From Burkholderia sp. HI2500 (GTDB taxonomy: Bacteria; Pseudomonadota; Gammaproteobacteria; Burkholderiales; Burkholderiaceae), in NCBI RefSeq assembly GCF_002223055.1, contig NZ_NKFL01000006.1, positions 2,418,001 through 2,482,000 on the forward strand: a stretch of DNA of 64,000 nucleotides, written 5' to 3'. Shown here one piece after another: positions 43,046 to 51,742 of the stretch (the stretch's first letter is position 1; every line of letters begins with the position of its first letter). The notes beneath the pieces were generated by a model. It was not told the DNA's origin. It ran no database searches and saw only the letters and a program-made list of their open reading frames with translations. A program made the translations under genes and the position numbers.

Positions 43046-43190
43046 CGACTGTGTAGGGGTGCGTCACGAAGCAGCGCCTTCGGGGTAGTATCGCCACACG
43101 CGGTCGCAACGGCCGGTGCCTATCCGGCGCCGCGCGCGTCATGCCACCGCTGCAACGGCCGTTCCTCCCCCCCCCTGCACGGAGCACCGC

Positions 43191-44474
43191 ATGGCCTATC
43201 GCAACTACCACAAGCGCAAGATTGCAGACCGGGAACTTCATCCCGAAACCCAGATGATGTCGTACGGCTACGATCCGTTCCTGTCGGAAGGATCGGTGAA
43301 GCCGCCCGTGTTCCTCACGTCGACGTTCGCGTTCCGCACGGCCGAGGACGGCGCCGAATTCTTCGACGTCGTGGCCGGGCGCAAGCCTTCACCGGAAGGC
43401 GAAGGCGCGGGCCTCGTCTACAGCCGTTTCAATCACCCGAACCTGGAGATCGTCGAGGATCGCCTCGCCCTGCTCGACGATTCCGAAGCGGCCGTCGTGA
43501 CGTCGAGCGGCATGTCGGCCATCGCCGCGATCCTGCTGACCTTCCTGCGGCCGGGCGACTGCGTCGTCCAGTCCGTGCCGCTTTACGGCGGCACCGAAAC
43601 GCTGATCTCGAAGTTCCTGCCCGAGTGGGGCATTCGCTCGGAAGTGATCGCCGACGGGCTGTCCGCCCACGCGATCCGCGCCGCGCTCGAAGCGGCCGCG
43701 CAAAAGGGCCACGTGCGGATGTGCTACATCGAGACGCCCGCGAACCCGACCAACGCGCTGTTCGACCTCGAAGGGCTGCGCAGCGAGATCGACGCGTTCG
43801 AGGCGCGCCACGGCTATCGCCCGCTGTCGGTCTGCGACAACACGTTGCTCGGCCCGCTGTACCAGAAGCCGTCGCGGCAGGGCATCGACCTGAGCGTGTA
43901 CTCGCTGACGAAGTACATCGGCGGGCATAGCGACCTCGTCGCCGGCGGCGTCACGGGCGCTCGTGCGCTGATCACGAAGATCCGCTCGGTCCGCAGCACG
44001 CTCGGCTCGCAGCTCGACCCGCATTCGTCGTGGATGATCACGCGCTCGATGGAAACGCTCGTGCTGCGCATGCAGCAGGCGGCACGCAGCGGCAGCGCCG
44101 TCGCCCGCTGGCTCGCCGACAATCCGCATCGGCCGGTGCGCGTGCTGCACCCCGAGCTCATCGACGATCCGGCCTACCAGGCTGTCTATCAACGCCAGTG
44201 CACCGGGCCGGGCTCGACGTTCGCGTTCATCCTCGACGGCGGCCGCGAGCAGGCGTTCCGGTTCATCAACCACCTGACGCTCTTCAAATCGGCGGTCAGT
44301 CTCGGCGGCACGGAGTCGCTGATCTGCCATCCGGCGTCGACCACGCATTCGGGCGTGCCGGCCGGCGCACGTGCGGCGGCGGGCGTGTCGGAAGGGTTGA
44401 TTCGCGTGTCGGTCGGGCTCGAACATCCGGACGACCTGATCGCCGACCTGTCGTACGCGCTGGAGCATTGCTGA
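43191..44474 (+). CDS. PLP-dependent cystathionine gamma-synthase/methionine gamma-lyase family enzyme
   Basis: 427 residues of the Cys/Met metabolism PLP family. PLP-binding lysine is Lys241 in YSLTKYIGGHSD. Others: VYSRFNHPNLEIVEDRLALLD, SSGMSAIAAILLTFLRPGD, YGGTETLISKFLPEWGI, IETPANPTNALFDL and the C-terminal TESLICHPASTTHSGV. Reaction could be gamma-elimination of methionine or homocysteine, or gamma-replacement; specificity is not decidable by eye. Start 43191 follows CGGAGCACCGC. It lies downstream of the LysR gene. Confidence 0.87.
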   Translation: MAYRNYHKRKIADRELHPETQMMSYGYDPFLSEGSVKPPVFLTSTFAFRTAEDGAEFFDVVAGRKPSPEGEGAGLVYSRFNHPNLEIVEDRLALLDDSEAAVVTSSGMSAIAAILLTFLRPGDCVVQSVPLYGGTETLISKFLPEWGIRSEVIADGLSAHAIRAALEAAAQKGHVRMCYIETPANPTNALFDLEGLRSEIDAFEARHGYRPLSVCDNTLLGPLYQKPSRQGIDLSVYSLTKYIGGHSDLVAGGVTGARALITKIRSVRSTLGSQLDPHSSWMITRSMETLVLRMQQAARSGSAVARWLADNPHRPVRVLHPELIDDPAYQAVYQRQCTGPGSTFAFILDGGREQAFRFINHLTLFKSAVSLGGTESLICHPASTTHSGVPAGARAAAGVSEGLIRVSVGLEHPDDLIADLSYALEHC

Positions 44475-44614
44475 CGCGGGGAAGGTGCGCCCCGTGGCGG
44501 TTCGCACGGGGCGGCTCCCGCGGGCCCGGGGCCGGCATTCGCCGCCTCGCCCGGATACCGGCGCTCGCGCGGCGCCACCTTACTTGCCGCGCGACACGAG
44601 CCTGCTGAACCGCC

Positions 44615-45049
44615 TCAAAGCACCTTCACCATGAACACGCGCGACGTCCCTTCCGGCTCGCACGGCACTTCGCCGAACGCTTCGTAGCCCTGCTTCCGGT
44701 AGAAATCCAGTGCCTGGAACGAGATCGTGTAGAGCACGGCACGCGCGCATCCCCGTCGTTTCGCCTCCGCCTCGGCCTCTCGCAGCAGCCGGCTGCCGAA
44801 GCCGCCGCCGCGCAGCGATTCGGGCAGGTAGAACAGATCGATGAAGAAGAGGCCGAGCGACGTGCGCCCCGTGAGGCCGCCGATGATCTCGCCGGTCGCG
44901 GGATCGGTGACGTACACGTCGAGCGTGGCCGCATCGGCGCGCCCCGTCATCGCGTGATTGAATTCGCCGAGCTTGCGGCTGATGAAGTCGTGTGCGGCCG
45001 GCTGTTCGGTGTCGGTGAGCCGGATGGAAACGTCGGGTTGCGTTGTCAT
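44615..45049 (-). CDS. GNAT-family N-acetyltransferase
   Basis: 144 residues: IGGLTGRTSLGLFFIDLFYLPESLRGGGFGSRLLREAEAEAKRRGCARAVLYTISFQALDFYRKQGYEAFGEVP, which gives beta-4, the acetyl-CoA loop (RGGGFGSR) and the terminal FYRKQGY motif. The substrate is unknown. The ATG at 45049 has no clear ribosome site; a GTG at 45076 is in frame. It is monocistronic on the strand of the pot genes but 170 bp away from potI. Confidence 0.8.
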   Translation of the reverse strand: MTTQPDVSIRLTDTEQPAAHDFISRKLGEFNHAMTGRADAATLDVYVTDPATGEIIGGLTGRTSLGLFFIDLFYLPESLRGGGFGSRLLREAEAEAKRRGCARAVLYTISFQALDFYRKQGYEAFGEVPCEPEGTSRVFMVKVL

Positions 45050-45221
45050 GGGGCAGGTTCGGTCGAAGAGAGACACCGCCGGGCATGCAACGCCCCGCGC
45101 GGGAATCGTACGACTATAGCGCGGCGGCGGGCATGCCGTGCTGGCTCACCCGTCGCCTTCGTCACCCGTCGTCACGCATCACGTGGCCGGCCGCGTTCAT
45201 GCCCTTGCCCCACCCCTGCCC

Positions 45222-46061
45222 TCACGCCACCGCGAACACCGCCTTCATGTCGGCGATGCGGCGCCGCTCACGCGCGATCATCATCCGGTTCACGACGATC
45301 ACGCCGATCGTCACCGCCGTGATGAACAGCGTCGCCAGCGCGTTCATCTCCGGGTTCAGCCCCAGCCGCACGCGCGAGAACACCACCAGCGGCAGCGTCG
45401 TCGAGCCCGGCCCGGACAGGAACGCCGACAGCACCAGGTCGTCGATCGACAGCGTGAACGACAGCAGCCACCCCGACAGCAGCGCCTGCGAGATCAGCGG
45501 CAGCGTCACCACGAAGAACACCTTCAGCGGCGTCGCGCCCAAATCGAGCGCCGCTTCTTCCAGCGACTTGTTCATCTCCTTCACGCGCGACTGCACGATG
45601 ATCGCCACGTACGACACGCACAGCATCACGTGGCCGATCCAGATCGTCACCATCCCGCGCCCCTTCGGCCAGCCGAACATCTGCTCCAGCGCAACGAACA
45701 GCAACAGCAGCGAGATGCCCTGGATCACTTCCGGGATCACCAGCGGCGCGTTGATCATCCCCGTGTACAGCGTGAAGCCCTTGAAGCGGCCGAAGCGCGC
45801 GAGCACGAAGCCCGCCCACGTGCCGATCACGACCGATGCGGTGGCCGTCAGCAGGCCGATCTTCAGCGACAGCCACGCGGCGCTCAGCAGCTCGTCGTCG
45901 TCCAGCAGCGCCGCGTACCACTTCAGCGAGAAGCCCGACCACACCGTCACCAGCTTCGACTCGTTGAACGAGTACACGACCAGGCTGATGATCGGGATGT
46001 ACAGGAACAGGAAGCCGAAGGCGAGGACGCCCGTCGACAGCGGTTTGCTCGGCTTGATCAT
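45222..46061 (-). CDS. potI: Polyamine ABC transporter permease PotI
   Basis: 279-residue inner-membrane permease with six hydrophobic segments, starting LAFGFLFLYIPIISLVVYSFNES. The ATPase-contact loop is EMNKSLEEAALDLGATPLKVFFVVTLPLI (EAA motif). SFTLSIDDLVLSAFLSGPGSTTLPL is the PotI/PotC landmark. It overlaps potH by ATGA, implying coupled translation. It is the last gene of a potGHI unit that lacks a binding protein. Confidence 0.92.
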   Translation of the reverse strand: MIKPSKPLSTGVLAFGFLFLYIPIISLVVYSFNESKLVTVWSGFSLKWYAALLDDDELLSAAWLSLKIGLLTATASVVIGTWAGFVLARFGRFKGFTLYTGMINAPLVIPEVIQGISLLLLFVALEQMFGWPKGRGMVTIWIGHVMLCVSYVAIIVQSRVKEMNKSLEEAALDLGATPLKVFFVVTLPLISQALLSGWLLSFTLSIDDLVLSAFLSGPGSTTLPLVVFSRVRLGLNPEMNALATLFITAVTIGVIVVNRMMIARERRRIADMKAVFAVA

Positions 46062-47044
46062 TTCGCGTCCTCCAGTTCCTTGACCTGGTAGTACTGGAAC
46101 AGCGCCATCGGCACCAGCAGCAGCAGCACCATCGCGACCGTCACCGCGGACGCCATCGGCCAGTCCATGTTGTTGAAGAATTCATCCCACATCACGCGGC
46201 CGATCATCAGCGTGTCGGCGCCGCCGAGCAGCTCCGGAATCACGTACTCGCCGACTGCCGGGATGAACACCAGCAGGCTGCCGGCGATGATCCCGTTCTT
46301 CGACAGCGGCAGCGTGATCCGCGTGAACGCGACCCACGGTTTCGCGCCGAGGTCGTACGCGGCTTCGAGCAGCGTGAGGTCCATCTTCACGAGGTGCGCG
46401 TACAGCGGCATCACCATGAACGGCAGGTACGAATAGACCATCCCGATGTAGACGCCCGCATCGCTGTGATAGAGGCGCAGCGGCGTATGGATGATGCCGA
46501 GCGCGATCAGCGTGTGGTTCAAGAGGCCGTCGTCCTTCAGGATGCCGATCCATGCGTACACGCGGATCAGGAACGACGTCCAGAACGGCAGCATCACGGC
46601 CATCATCAGCACGTTGCGGCGGTTCGGTTCGGAGCGCGCGATGTAGTACGCCATCGGATAGCCGATCAGCAAACACAGCACCGTCGACACGGCGGCCATC
46701 TTCAGCGAGCTGAGGTAGGTCGCGATGTACAGGTCGTCCTGCAGCAGGAACGCGTAGTGCGACAGCTGCAGCGCGAAGTGCACGACGCCGTCCTTGATCT
46801 CGACGAGCGACGTGTACGGCGGAATGCCCATCACCTGGTCGGCGAAGCTGATCTTCAGCACCAGCACGAACGGCAGCGCGAAGAACACGGCAAGCCATAC
46901 GAACGGCACGCCGATCGCGACGCTGCGGCCCGACGGCAGGAAACGCGACAGCGCAGCAAAGCGGCCCGGGCGGGCGCGGCCGGTGCCGGCGCTCGCGGCG
47001 CCGGTCGGCACCGGCGCGGACGGATTGGAGGCGGAGGTTCTCAT
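46058..47044 (-). CDS. potH: Polyamine ABC transporter permease PotH
   Basis: 328-residue permease. A ~35-residue hydrophilic, Pro/Ala-rich N-terminus is followed by VAIGVPFVWLAVFFALPFVLVLKISFAD and further segments. The EAA loop is LLEAAYDLGAKPWVAFTRITLPLSKNGIIAG, then VFIPAVGEYVIPELLGGADTLMIGR. It pairs with PotI to form the channel. Start 47044 follows GAGGACGCCACG, 10 bp after the potG stop. Confidence 0.92.
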   Translation of the reverse strand: MRTSASNPSAPVPTGAASAGTGRARPGRFAALSRFLPSGRSVAIGVPFVWLAVFFALPFVLVLKISFADQVMGIPPYTSLVEIKDGVVHFALQLSHYAFLLQDDLYIATYLSSLKMAAVSTVLCLLIGYPMAYYIARSEPNRRNVLMMAVMLPFWTSFLIRVYAWIGILKDDGLLNHTLIALGIIHTPLRLYHSDAGVYIGMVYSYLPFMVMPLYAHLVKMDLTLLEAAYDLGAKPWVAFTRITLPLSKNGIIAGSLLVFIPAVGEYVIPELLGGADTLMIGRVMWDEFFNNMDWPMASAVTVAMVLLLLVPMALFQYYQVKELEDAK

Positions 47045-47054
47045 CGTGGCGTCC

Positions 47055-48209
47055 TCACTGCGTCAGCACGACGCCGCTGGCCGGCGACCACGACACGAAC
47101 ACGTCGTCGTTCCACGCCGGTGCGTTCTCGTTCATCAGGTGCGAGCTCGACAGGTTCGACACGACCGTCTTGCCGCTCGGCAAGCGCACGTGGTACAGCG
47201 AGTAGCTGCCCATGTACGCGATGTCGGTCACGACGCCGCGCGCCCAGTTGTGTTTCGAGCCCGGCTTCTCGCGCGACACGTGAATGCGTTCCGGGCGCAC
47301 CGAGATGCCGACCGGCATGCCGAGCGGGCCCGTGACGCCGTGGCTCACGTACATGCGGGCTTCGAGGTCGTCGCTTTCGACGAAAATGTGATCGGGCTCG
47401 TCTTCGACCACGCGCCCTTCGAACAGGTTGGTCGAGCCGATGAATTCGGCCGAGAAGCGGCTGTTCGGAAACTCGTACACCTCGCCCGGCGCGCCGATCT
47501 GCACGATCTTGCCTTCGCTCATCACCGCGAGGCGGCTCGCCATCGTCATCGCCTCTTCCTGGTCGTGCGTGACCATCACGCAGGTCACGTCGACCTTCTC
47601 GATGATGTTCACGAGTTCGAGCTGGGTTTTCTGGCGGATCTTCTTGTCGAGCGCGGACATCGGCTCGTCGAGCAGCAGCAGCTTCGGGCGCTTGACCAGC
47701 GAGCGCGCGAGCGCGACACGCTGCTGCTGGCCGCCGGAGAGCTGATGCGGCTTGCGCTGCGCGTACTTGCTCATCTGCACGAGCGCGAGCGCGTCGGCCA
47801 CGCGCTCCTTGATCTCGTGCTTCGGCGTGCCTTCCTGCTTCAGGCCGAACGCGACGTTCGATTCGACCGTCATGTGCGGGAACAGCGCGTACGACTGGAA
47901 CATCATGTTCACCGGCCGGCGGTACGGCGGTAGCGACGCGAGGTCCTCGCCGTCGACGAAGATCTTGCCGGAGGTGGCCGTCTCGAGGCCCGCGAGCATG
48001 CGCAGCAACGTCGACTTGCCGCAGCCCGAGCTGCCGAGCAGCGCGAACAGCTCGTTCTTCGCGATCGTCAGGTTCACGTTGTCGACGGCGGTGCTGTCGC
48101 CGAATTTCTTCACGACGTTTTCGATGCGCACGAACGTGGCGTTCGGCTTGAGCATGTCCGTCGTCGGGCGATGCATCGCATCAGGTGTACTGAATGAATC
48201 CCGTTTCAT
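47055..48209 (-). CDS. potG: Polyamine ABC transporter ATPase PotG
   Basis: 384 residues. Walker A is GSSGCGKST, Q-loop MMFQSYALFPHMTV, signature LSGGQQQR, Walker B LLLLDEPMSALDKK, H-loop VTHDQEEA. The C-terminal TOBE-type regulatory domain has ISVRPERIHVSREKPGSKHNWARGVVTDIAYMGSYSLYHVRLPSGKTVV. It is the first gene of the pot unit. No PotF gene lies upstream (469 bp gap) or downstream; the PotF-like protein at 13344-14459 is the only candidate in the window. Confidence 0.93.
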   Translation of the reverse strand: MKRDSFSTPDAMHRPTTDMLKPNATFVRIENVVKKFGDSTAVDNVNLTIAKNELFALLGSSGCGKSTLLRMLAGLETATSGKIFVDGEDLASLPPYRRPVNMMFQSYALFPHMTVESNVAFGLKQEGTPKHEIKERVADALALVQMSKYAQRKPHQLSGGQQQRVALARSLVKRPKLLLLDEPMSALDKKIRQKTQLELVNIIEKVDVTCVMVTHDQEEAMTMASRLAVMSEGKIVQIGAPGEVYEFPNSRFSAEFIGSTNLFEGRVVEDEPDHIFVESDDLEARMYVSHGVTGPLGMPVGISVRPERIHVSREKPGSKHNWARGVVTDIAYMGSYSLYHVRLPSGKTVVSNLSSSHLMNENAPAWNDDVFVSWSPASGVVLTQ

Positions 48210-48678
48210 GATGGTCCGTTGTAAGCAGGTAAGCGAATCTCAGGCGTCAGGCGCGAACGGCTGGGCAGCCGCACGGTGCTGGCGGAGAGGAATCGAGCGA
48301 TTCCTCGTCCGGAACGTATGGCGCAACGAAACAGGGGTGGGGAAACGCACGGCGATCGGCGGCCATCCGTGGCGACCGACCGAGGTCGCTGCGCAGGCTG
48401 ACATGAAGATTTCATCGGTTTTCATCGGGCTTTCCGCACGTTTCTTTCGTCTCCAGTGCGAATTTTTAAACCCGTCAAAAAGCTTTTGGATCGCGGATTT
48501 CGGTTCCGGACATTGAACGGGATCGATGTTTGGCGAGGCAGGAAAACGGGGGCACGAGCCGGCCCCGTGCGGCAGTGCGGGTGCCCGGCGGCACGGGCGC
48601 CGTCGGGTGGAACGGAGGGTGGGGAAAACGAGCAGCCGGGCGGCTGCCGGGCGCTGCCGGTGCGCCGCGCGGGTCACG
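48210..48678. other. Intergenic region upstream of potG
   Basis: 469 bp with no supported gene; the open frame on the minus strand has no ribosome site or recognisable domain. It is AT-richer at 48410-48520 (TTTTTAAACCCGTCAAAAAGC), where the potG promoter probably lies. Confidence 0.45.
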
Positions 48679-49146
48679 TCACTTCGCGTTCAGTTCCTTC
48701 CAGCGCCGGTAGACGTTGATCGCATCGCCGTGCTTCTGCTGCACCATCGGCAACCGGCGCTCGTCGATCGGCTTCGCATATTCGGCGTAGAACGTGTCGA
48801 GCTCGAAATACTTGCGGTCGTCGCGGTAGAACGGCGCGTAGTCCTCGCGCGTCGTGATGTAGACCACGCGCTTCGGGCTGCAGTAGTACAGCGAACCGAG
48901 GCACATCGGGCACGGGCTCGCGAGAATGTAGATCTCGCAGTCGCTCAGGTGCTCGGTGCCGAGCGTGCGGCACGCATCGCGCACCGCGAGGATCTCGGCG
49001 TGCGCGGTCGGGTCGCTGGTTTGCGCGACGAGGTTCGGGCTTTCCGCGACGATCTCGCCGTCGCGGACGATCACCGTCGCGAACGGGCGGCCGCCCTCTT
49101 CCACGTTCTTCATCGCAAGGTCGATCGTGCGTTTCACAAAATCCAT
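48679..49146 (-). CDS. Nucleoside/guanine deaminase-type zinc enzyme
   Basis: 155 residues of the cytidine-deaminase-like superfamily. Zinc and catalytic residues are His49 and Glu51 (TAHAEILAVRDAC) and Cys79, Cys82 (SPCPMCLGSLYYC). The long C-terminal tail (YFELDTFYAEYAKPIDERRLPMVQQ) resembles GuaD-type guanine deaminases more than tRNA adenosine deaminases. Start 49146 follows GAGGACGCAGCC. It is the third gene after cynT and cynS, which is unusual. Its substrate in this setting is unknown. Confidence 0.85.
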   Translation of the reverse strand: MDFVKRTIDLAMKNVEEGGRPFATVIVRDGEIVAESPNLVAQTSDPTAHAEILAVRDACRTLGTEHLSDCEIYILASPCPMCLGSLYYCSPKRVVYITTREDYAPFYRDDRKYFELDTFYAEYAKPIDERRLPMVQQKHGDAINVYRRWKELNAK

Positions 49147-49253
49147 GGCTGCGTCCTCGTTGAAACGGAATGGCGGGAACGTGCGCCGGCCGGCGGCCCA
49201 CGCACGTCGGGCGGGAACCTGCGCGGCACCGCTGCCGCGGCGCCGCGCCGGCG

Positions 49254-49724
49254 TCAGAACGGCTTGGTCGGCAGGTACTTGCCGTCGAGCGTGATCACCG
49301 CGCGCGAACCGCCTTCGGGATCGTCGACCTTCTTCACGTCGAGCCGGAAATTGATCGCGCTGATGATGCCGTCGCCGAACTTCTCGTGGACCAGCGCCTT
49401 CAGCGTCGTGCCGTACACCTGCAGCATTTCGTAGAACCGGTAGATGGTCGGGTCGGTCGGCACGCGATCGTCGATGCTGCCGCGCAGCGGGATCATCTGC
49501 AGCAGCAGCACCGCATCGTCGTCGAGGCCGAGCTTGTCGGCAACGCTGCGTGCGGCTTGCGCCGGCAGCGCGTGCTGGCCGAGCAGCGCGGCCGTCACGA
49601 ACGCTTCGCTCAGGCCCGTGCCTTCGGTGAGCTGCGCGAACGACAGGTTCTTGCGCGCCTTCGCGAGCACGATGGTTTCGGCAAGTGCGTGGCGGGCGGT
49701 CTGGCTGTGCTGGGACTGGATCAT
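49254..49724 (-). CDS. cynS: Cyanase (cyanate hydratase)
   Basis: Converts cyanate and bicarbonate to carbamate (then ammonia) and CO2. At 156 residues it has E. coli length and numbering: catalytic Arg96 and Glu99 (YRFYEM) and Ser122 (GIISAINF) align exactly. The N-terminal POU-like helical domain is [31 protein letters not shown], and the protein ends [11 protein letters not shown]. It lies 35 bp after cynT. A GAGGAATTGCC ribosome site precedes the ATG. Confidence 0.96.
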   Translation of the reverse strand: MIQSQHSQTARHALAETIVLAKARKNLSFAQLTEGTGLSEAFVTAALLGQHALPAQAARSVADKLGLDDDAVLLLQMIPLRGSIDDRVPTDPTIYRFYEMLQVYGTTLKALVHEKFGDGIISAINFRLDVKKVDDPEGGSRAVITLDGKYLPTKPF

Positions 49725-49759
49725 GGCAATTCCTCGTGGTGGGTGGGAGCAATCCGGAT

Positions 49760-50419
49760 TCAGGCCGCGACGGCAAGCGTCGCGGGCGTGGCGCGGACCT
49801 CGGGGTGGTCCGCCAGGGAGACGAACCGGCCGGTTGCGCCGTCGTAGGCGTCGATGCAGCCCGATTCGATGTCGTAGACCCAGCCGTGCAGCGCGAGGCG
49901 CCCTTCTTCGAGCGCGAGCCGCACGGCAGGGTGCGTCTTCAGGTTCGCCAGTTGCGCGACGACGTTCTCGCGCACCATCGAGTCGATCCGCTCGCGTTCG
50001 CTGCGATGCGTGCGCGCCTCGTTCACGACGCGCGCCGAATCGGCGTAGCGCAGCCAGTGGCCGACGGCCGGCATGTGATCCATGCACTGGCAGGTGGCGA
50101 TCGCGGTCATCGCGCCGCAATCGGAATGGCCGCAGATCACGACGTCGGTCACGCGCAGCGCGGCCACCGCGTATTCGACCGACGCCGATACGCCGCCCGG
50201 CTCGGGGCCGTACGACGGCACGATGTTGCCGGCATTGCGGATCACGAACAGGTCGCCCGGTTCGCGCTGCGTGACGAGTTCGGGCACGAGCCGGCTGTCC
50301 GAGCACGAAATGAACAGCGCCCGCGGGTTCTGGCTGCGCGCGAGATCGCGGAACAGTGCGGCGCGCTCCGGATAGGCGTCGCGCTGGAACTTCAGGAAGC
50401 CTTCGATGATGTCCTTCAT
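49760..50419 (-). CDS. cynT: Beta-class carbonic anhydrase of the cyanate operon
   Basis: 219 residues, the same length as E. coli CynT. Zinc ligands Cys39, His98 and Cys101 ([13 protein letters not shown]) with the Asp41/Arg43 pair are at the same positions. It recaptures CO2 as bicarbonate, the co-substrate of cyanase. Start 50419 follows GGAGAACACACG; the upstream in-frame ATG at 50476 has no site. It is first in the cynT-cynS-deaminase unit, divergent from cynR. Confidence 0.95.
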   Translation of the reverse strand: MKDIIEGFLKFQRDAYPERAALFRDLARSQNPRALFISCSDSRLVPELVTQREPGDLFVIRNAGNIVPSYGPEPGGVSASVEYAVAALRVTDVVICGHSDCGAMTAIATCQCMDHMPAVGHWLRYADSARVVNEARTHRSERERIDSMVRENVVAQLANLKTHPAVRLALEEGRLALHGWVYDIESGCIDAYDGATGRFVSLADHPEVRATPATLAVAA

Positions 50420-50507
50420 CGTGTGTTCTCCGGGGCAGGTGGAATCGATGAAGGGCAGGTTACGCCGGACTTCCAATAACGTAAAAGACTGATTTATGAT
50501 CTACCCG

Positions 50508-50522
50508 ATAAGCAGGACTTAT
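50508..50522. promoter_or_regulatory. LysR-type half-site pair in the cynR-cynT divergent region
   Basis: ATAAG and CTTAT flank CAGGA, a T-N11-A-like inverted repeat 10 bp before the cynR start, next to an AT-rich stretch (50471-50500). It is a candidate CynR autoregulatory or activation site. Confidence 0.45.
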
Positions 50523-50532
50523 AGGAACCGCC

Positions 50533-51429
50533 ATGCTGCTGCGCCATATCCACTACTTCCTCGCCGTCGCCGAGCACCGCAGCTTCACGCGCGCGGCCGC
50601 CGCGCTGCACGTGTCGCAGCCCGCGCTGTCCCAGCAGATCCGCCAGCTCGAGGAGACGCTCGGCGCGCAGCTGTTCGACCGCACCGGGCGCGTGACGCGG
50701 CTGACCGACGCCGGCGACGTGTATTTCCGCTATGCGCGGCAGGCGCTGCACGATCTCGCGGAAGGCCGGCGCGCGATTCACGACGTGCAGGACCTGAGCC
50801 GCGGCTCGCTGCGGATCGCGGTCACGCCGACCTTCACGAGCTATCTCGTCGGGCCGCTCGTCGAGGCGTTTCACGGCCGCTATCCGGATGTGTCGCTGTC
50901 GGTGCGCGAGATGTCGCAGGAGCGCATCGAGGCGCTGCTCGTCGACGACGAGCTCGATGTCGGCATCGCGTTCGAGGACGTGCAGACGGCGGATATCGAA
51001 GCGCACACGCTGCTGGTCGAAACGCTCGCGCTCGTCGTGAACCGCAAGCACTCGCTCGCCGGGAAACGCAAGGCCGGCCTGCGCGCGCTGCACGATGCGT
51101 CGCTCGTGCTGCTCACGGCCGAGTTCGCGACACGCGTGCAGATCGACCGCTATTTCCGCGAGCACGACGTGCGGCCGCGCGTGTTGATGGAAGCGAATTC
51201 ACTGGGGGCGGTGATCGAGATCGTGCGCCGCACGAACCTGGCGACGCTGCTGCCGGCGACGATCGCGACCGGGCACGACGATCTCGCTGCCGTCGCGCTC
51301 GATCCGGCCGTCCTGCGGCGCACGGCCGTGCTGCTGCAGCGCAAGGGGGCGTACCGAAGCGCGGCCGCGCGCGCGTTCGTCGAACTGGCGCTGGCGCAGC
51401 AGGCGGGGAAAGGGGGAAAAGGAAAGTGA
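50533..51429 (+). CDS. cynR: LysR-type cyanate operon activator CynR
   Basis: 298 residues closely following E. coli CynR as remembered: [43 protein letters not shown], then [41 protein letters not shown] and [15 protein letters not shown]. It is divergent from cynT over a 113-bp promoter region, the classical arrangement. A Lys/Gly-rich tail ends the protein. A palindromic hairpin follows. Confidence 0.92.
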   Translation: MLLRHIHYFLAVAEHRSFTRAAAALHVSQPALSQQIRQLEETLGAQLFDRTGRVTRLTDAGDVYFRYARQALHDLAEGRRAIHDVQDLSRGSLRIAVTPTFTSYLVGPLVEAFHGRYPDVSLSVREMSQERIEALLVDDELDVGIAFEDVQTADIEAHTLLVETLALVVNRKHSLAGKRKAGLRALHDASLVLLTAEFATRVQIDRYFREHDVRPRVLMEANSLGAVIEIVRRTNLATLLPATIATGHDDLAAVALDPAVLRRTAVLLQRKGAYRSAAARAFVELALAQQAGKGGKGK

Positions 51430-51435
51430 ACCGCG

Positions 51436-51461
51436 CCCGGCACGTCTCGAGACGTGCCGGG
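51436..51461. terminator. Perfect hairpin after cynR
   Basis: CCCGGCACGTCTC and GAGACGTGCCGGG pair with no loop to spare, seven bases after the cynR stop; a second stem (GCCCCG/CGGGGC, 51478-51493) follows. There is no T-run. Confidence 0.65.
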
Positions 51462-51504
51462 TCATGAAGGCCGGCGTTGCCCCGTACCGGGGCATGCCAT
51501 CGCG

Positions 51505-51708
51505 TCAGTTGTACCCGAGAATCGCCACCGCCGCGACGTCCGGCCGATCGATCGTATTCCCGACGAGCGACGTCATCGGCTCCTGCAGCACGGCCTGATA
51601 CGACGTCACGCGCGGCTCGTCCGGCGCGCCCGGCTCACCCGGTGCCGGTTCGTCGAACGCGGCATCGAAACCGCTGTAAAAGCCCGCTTGTGTCTGCGAA
51701 AAAGTCAT
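51505..51708 (-). CDS. Small hypothetical protein (67 residues)
   Basis: MTFSQTQAGFYSGFDAAFDEPAPGEPGAPDEPRVTS leads to SLVGNTIDRPDVAAVAILGYN. It is acidic and Pro-rich in the middle, with a hydrophobic C-terminus, and no known family. The ATG at 51708 has AAGGA six bases upstream; two in-frame ATGs upstream do not. It lies 34 bp after the DUF3422 gene on the same strand and may be its operon partner. Confidence 0.6.
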   Translation of the reverse strand: MTFSQTQAGFYSGFDAAFDEPAPGEPGAPDEPRVTSYQAVLQEPMTSLVGNTIDRPDVAAVAILGYN

Positions 51709-51742
51709 CTCCATTCCTTTCATTGATTGTGTTTTAGATGTT

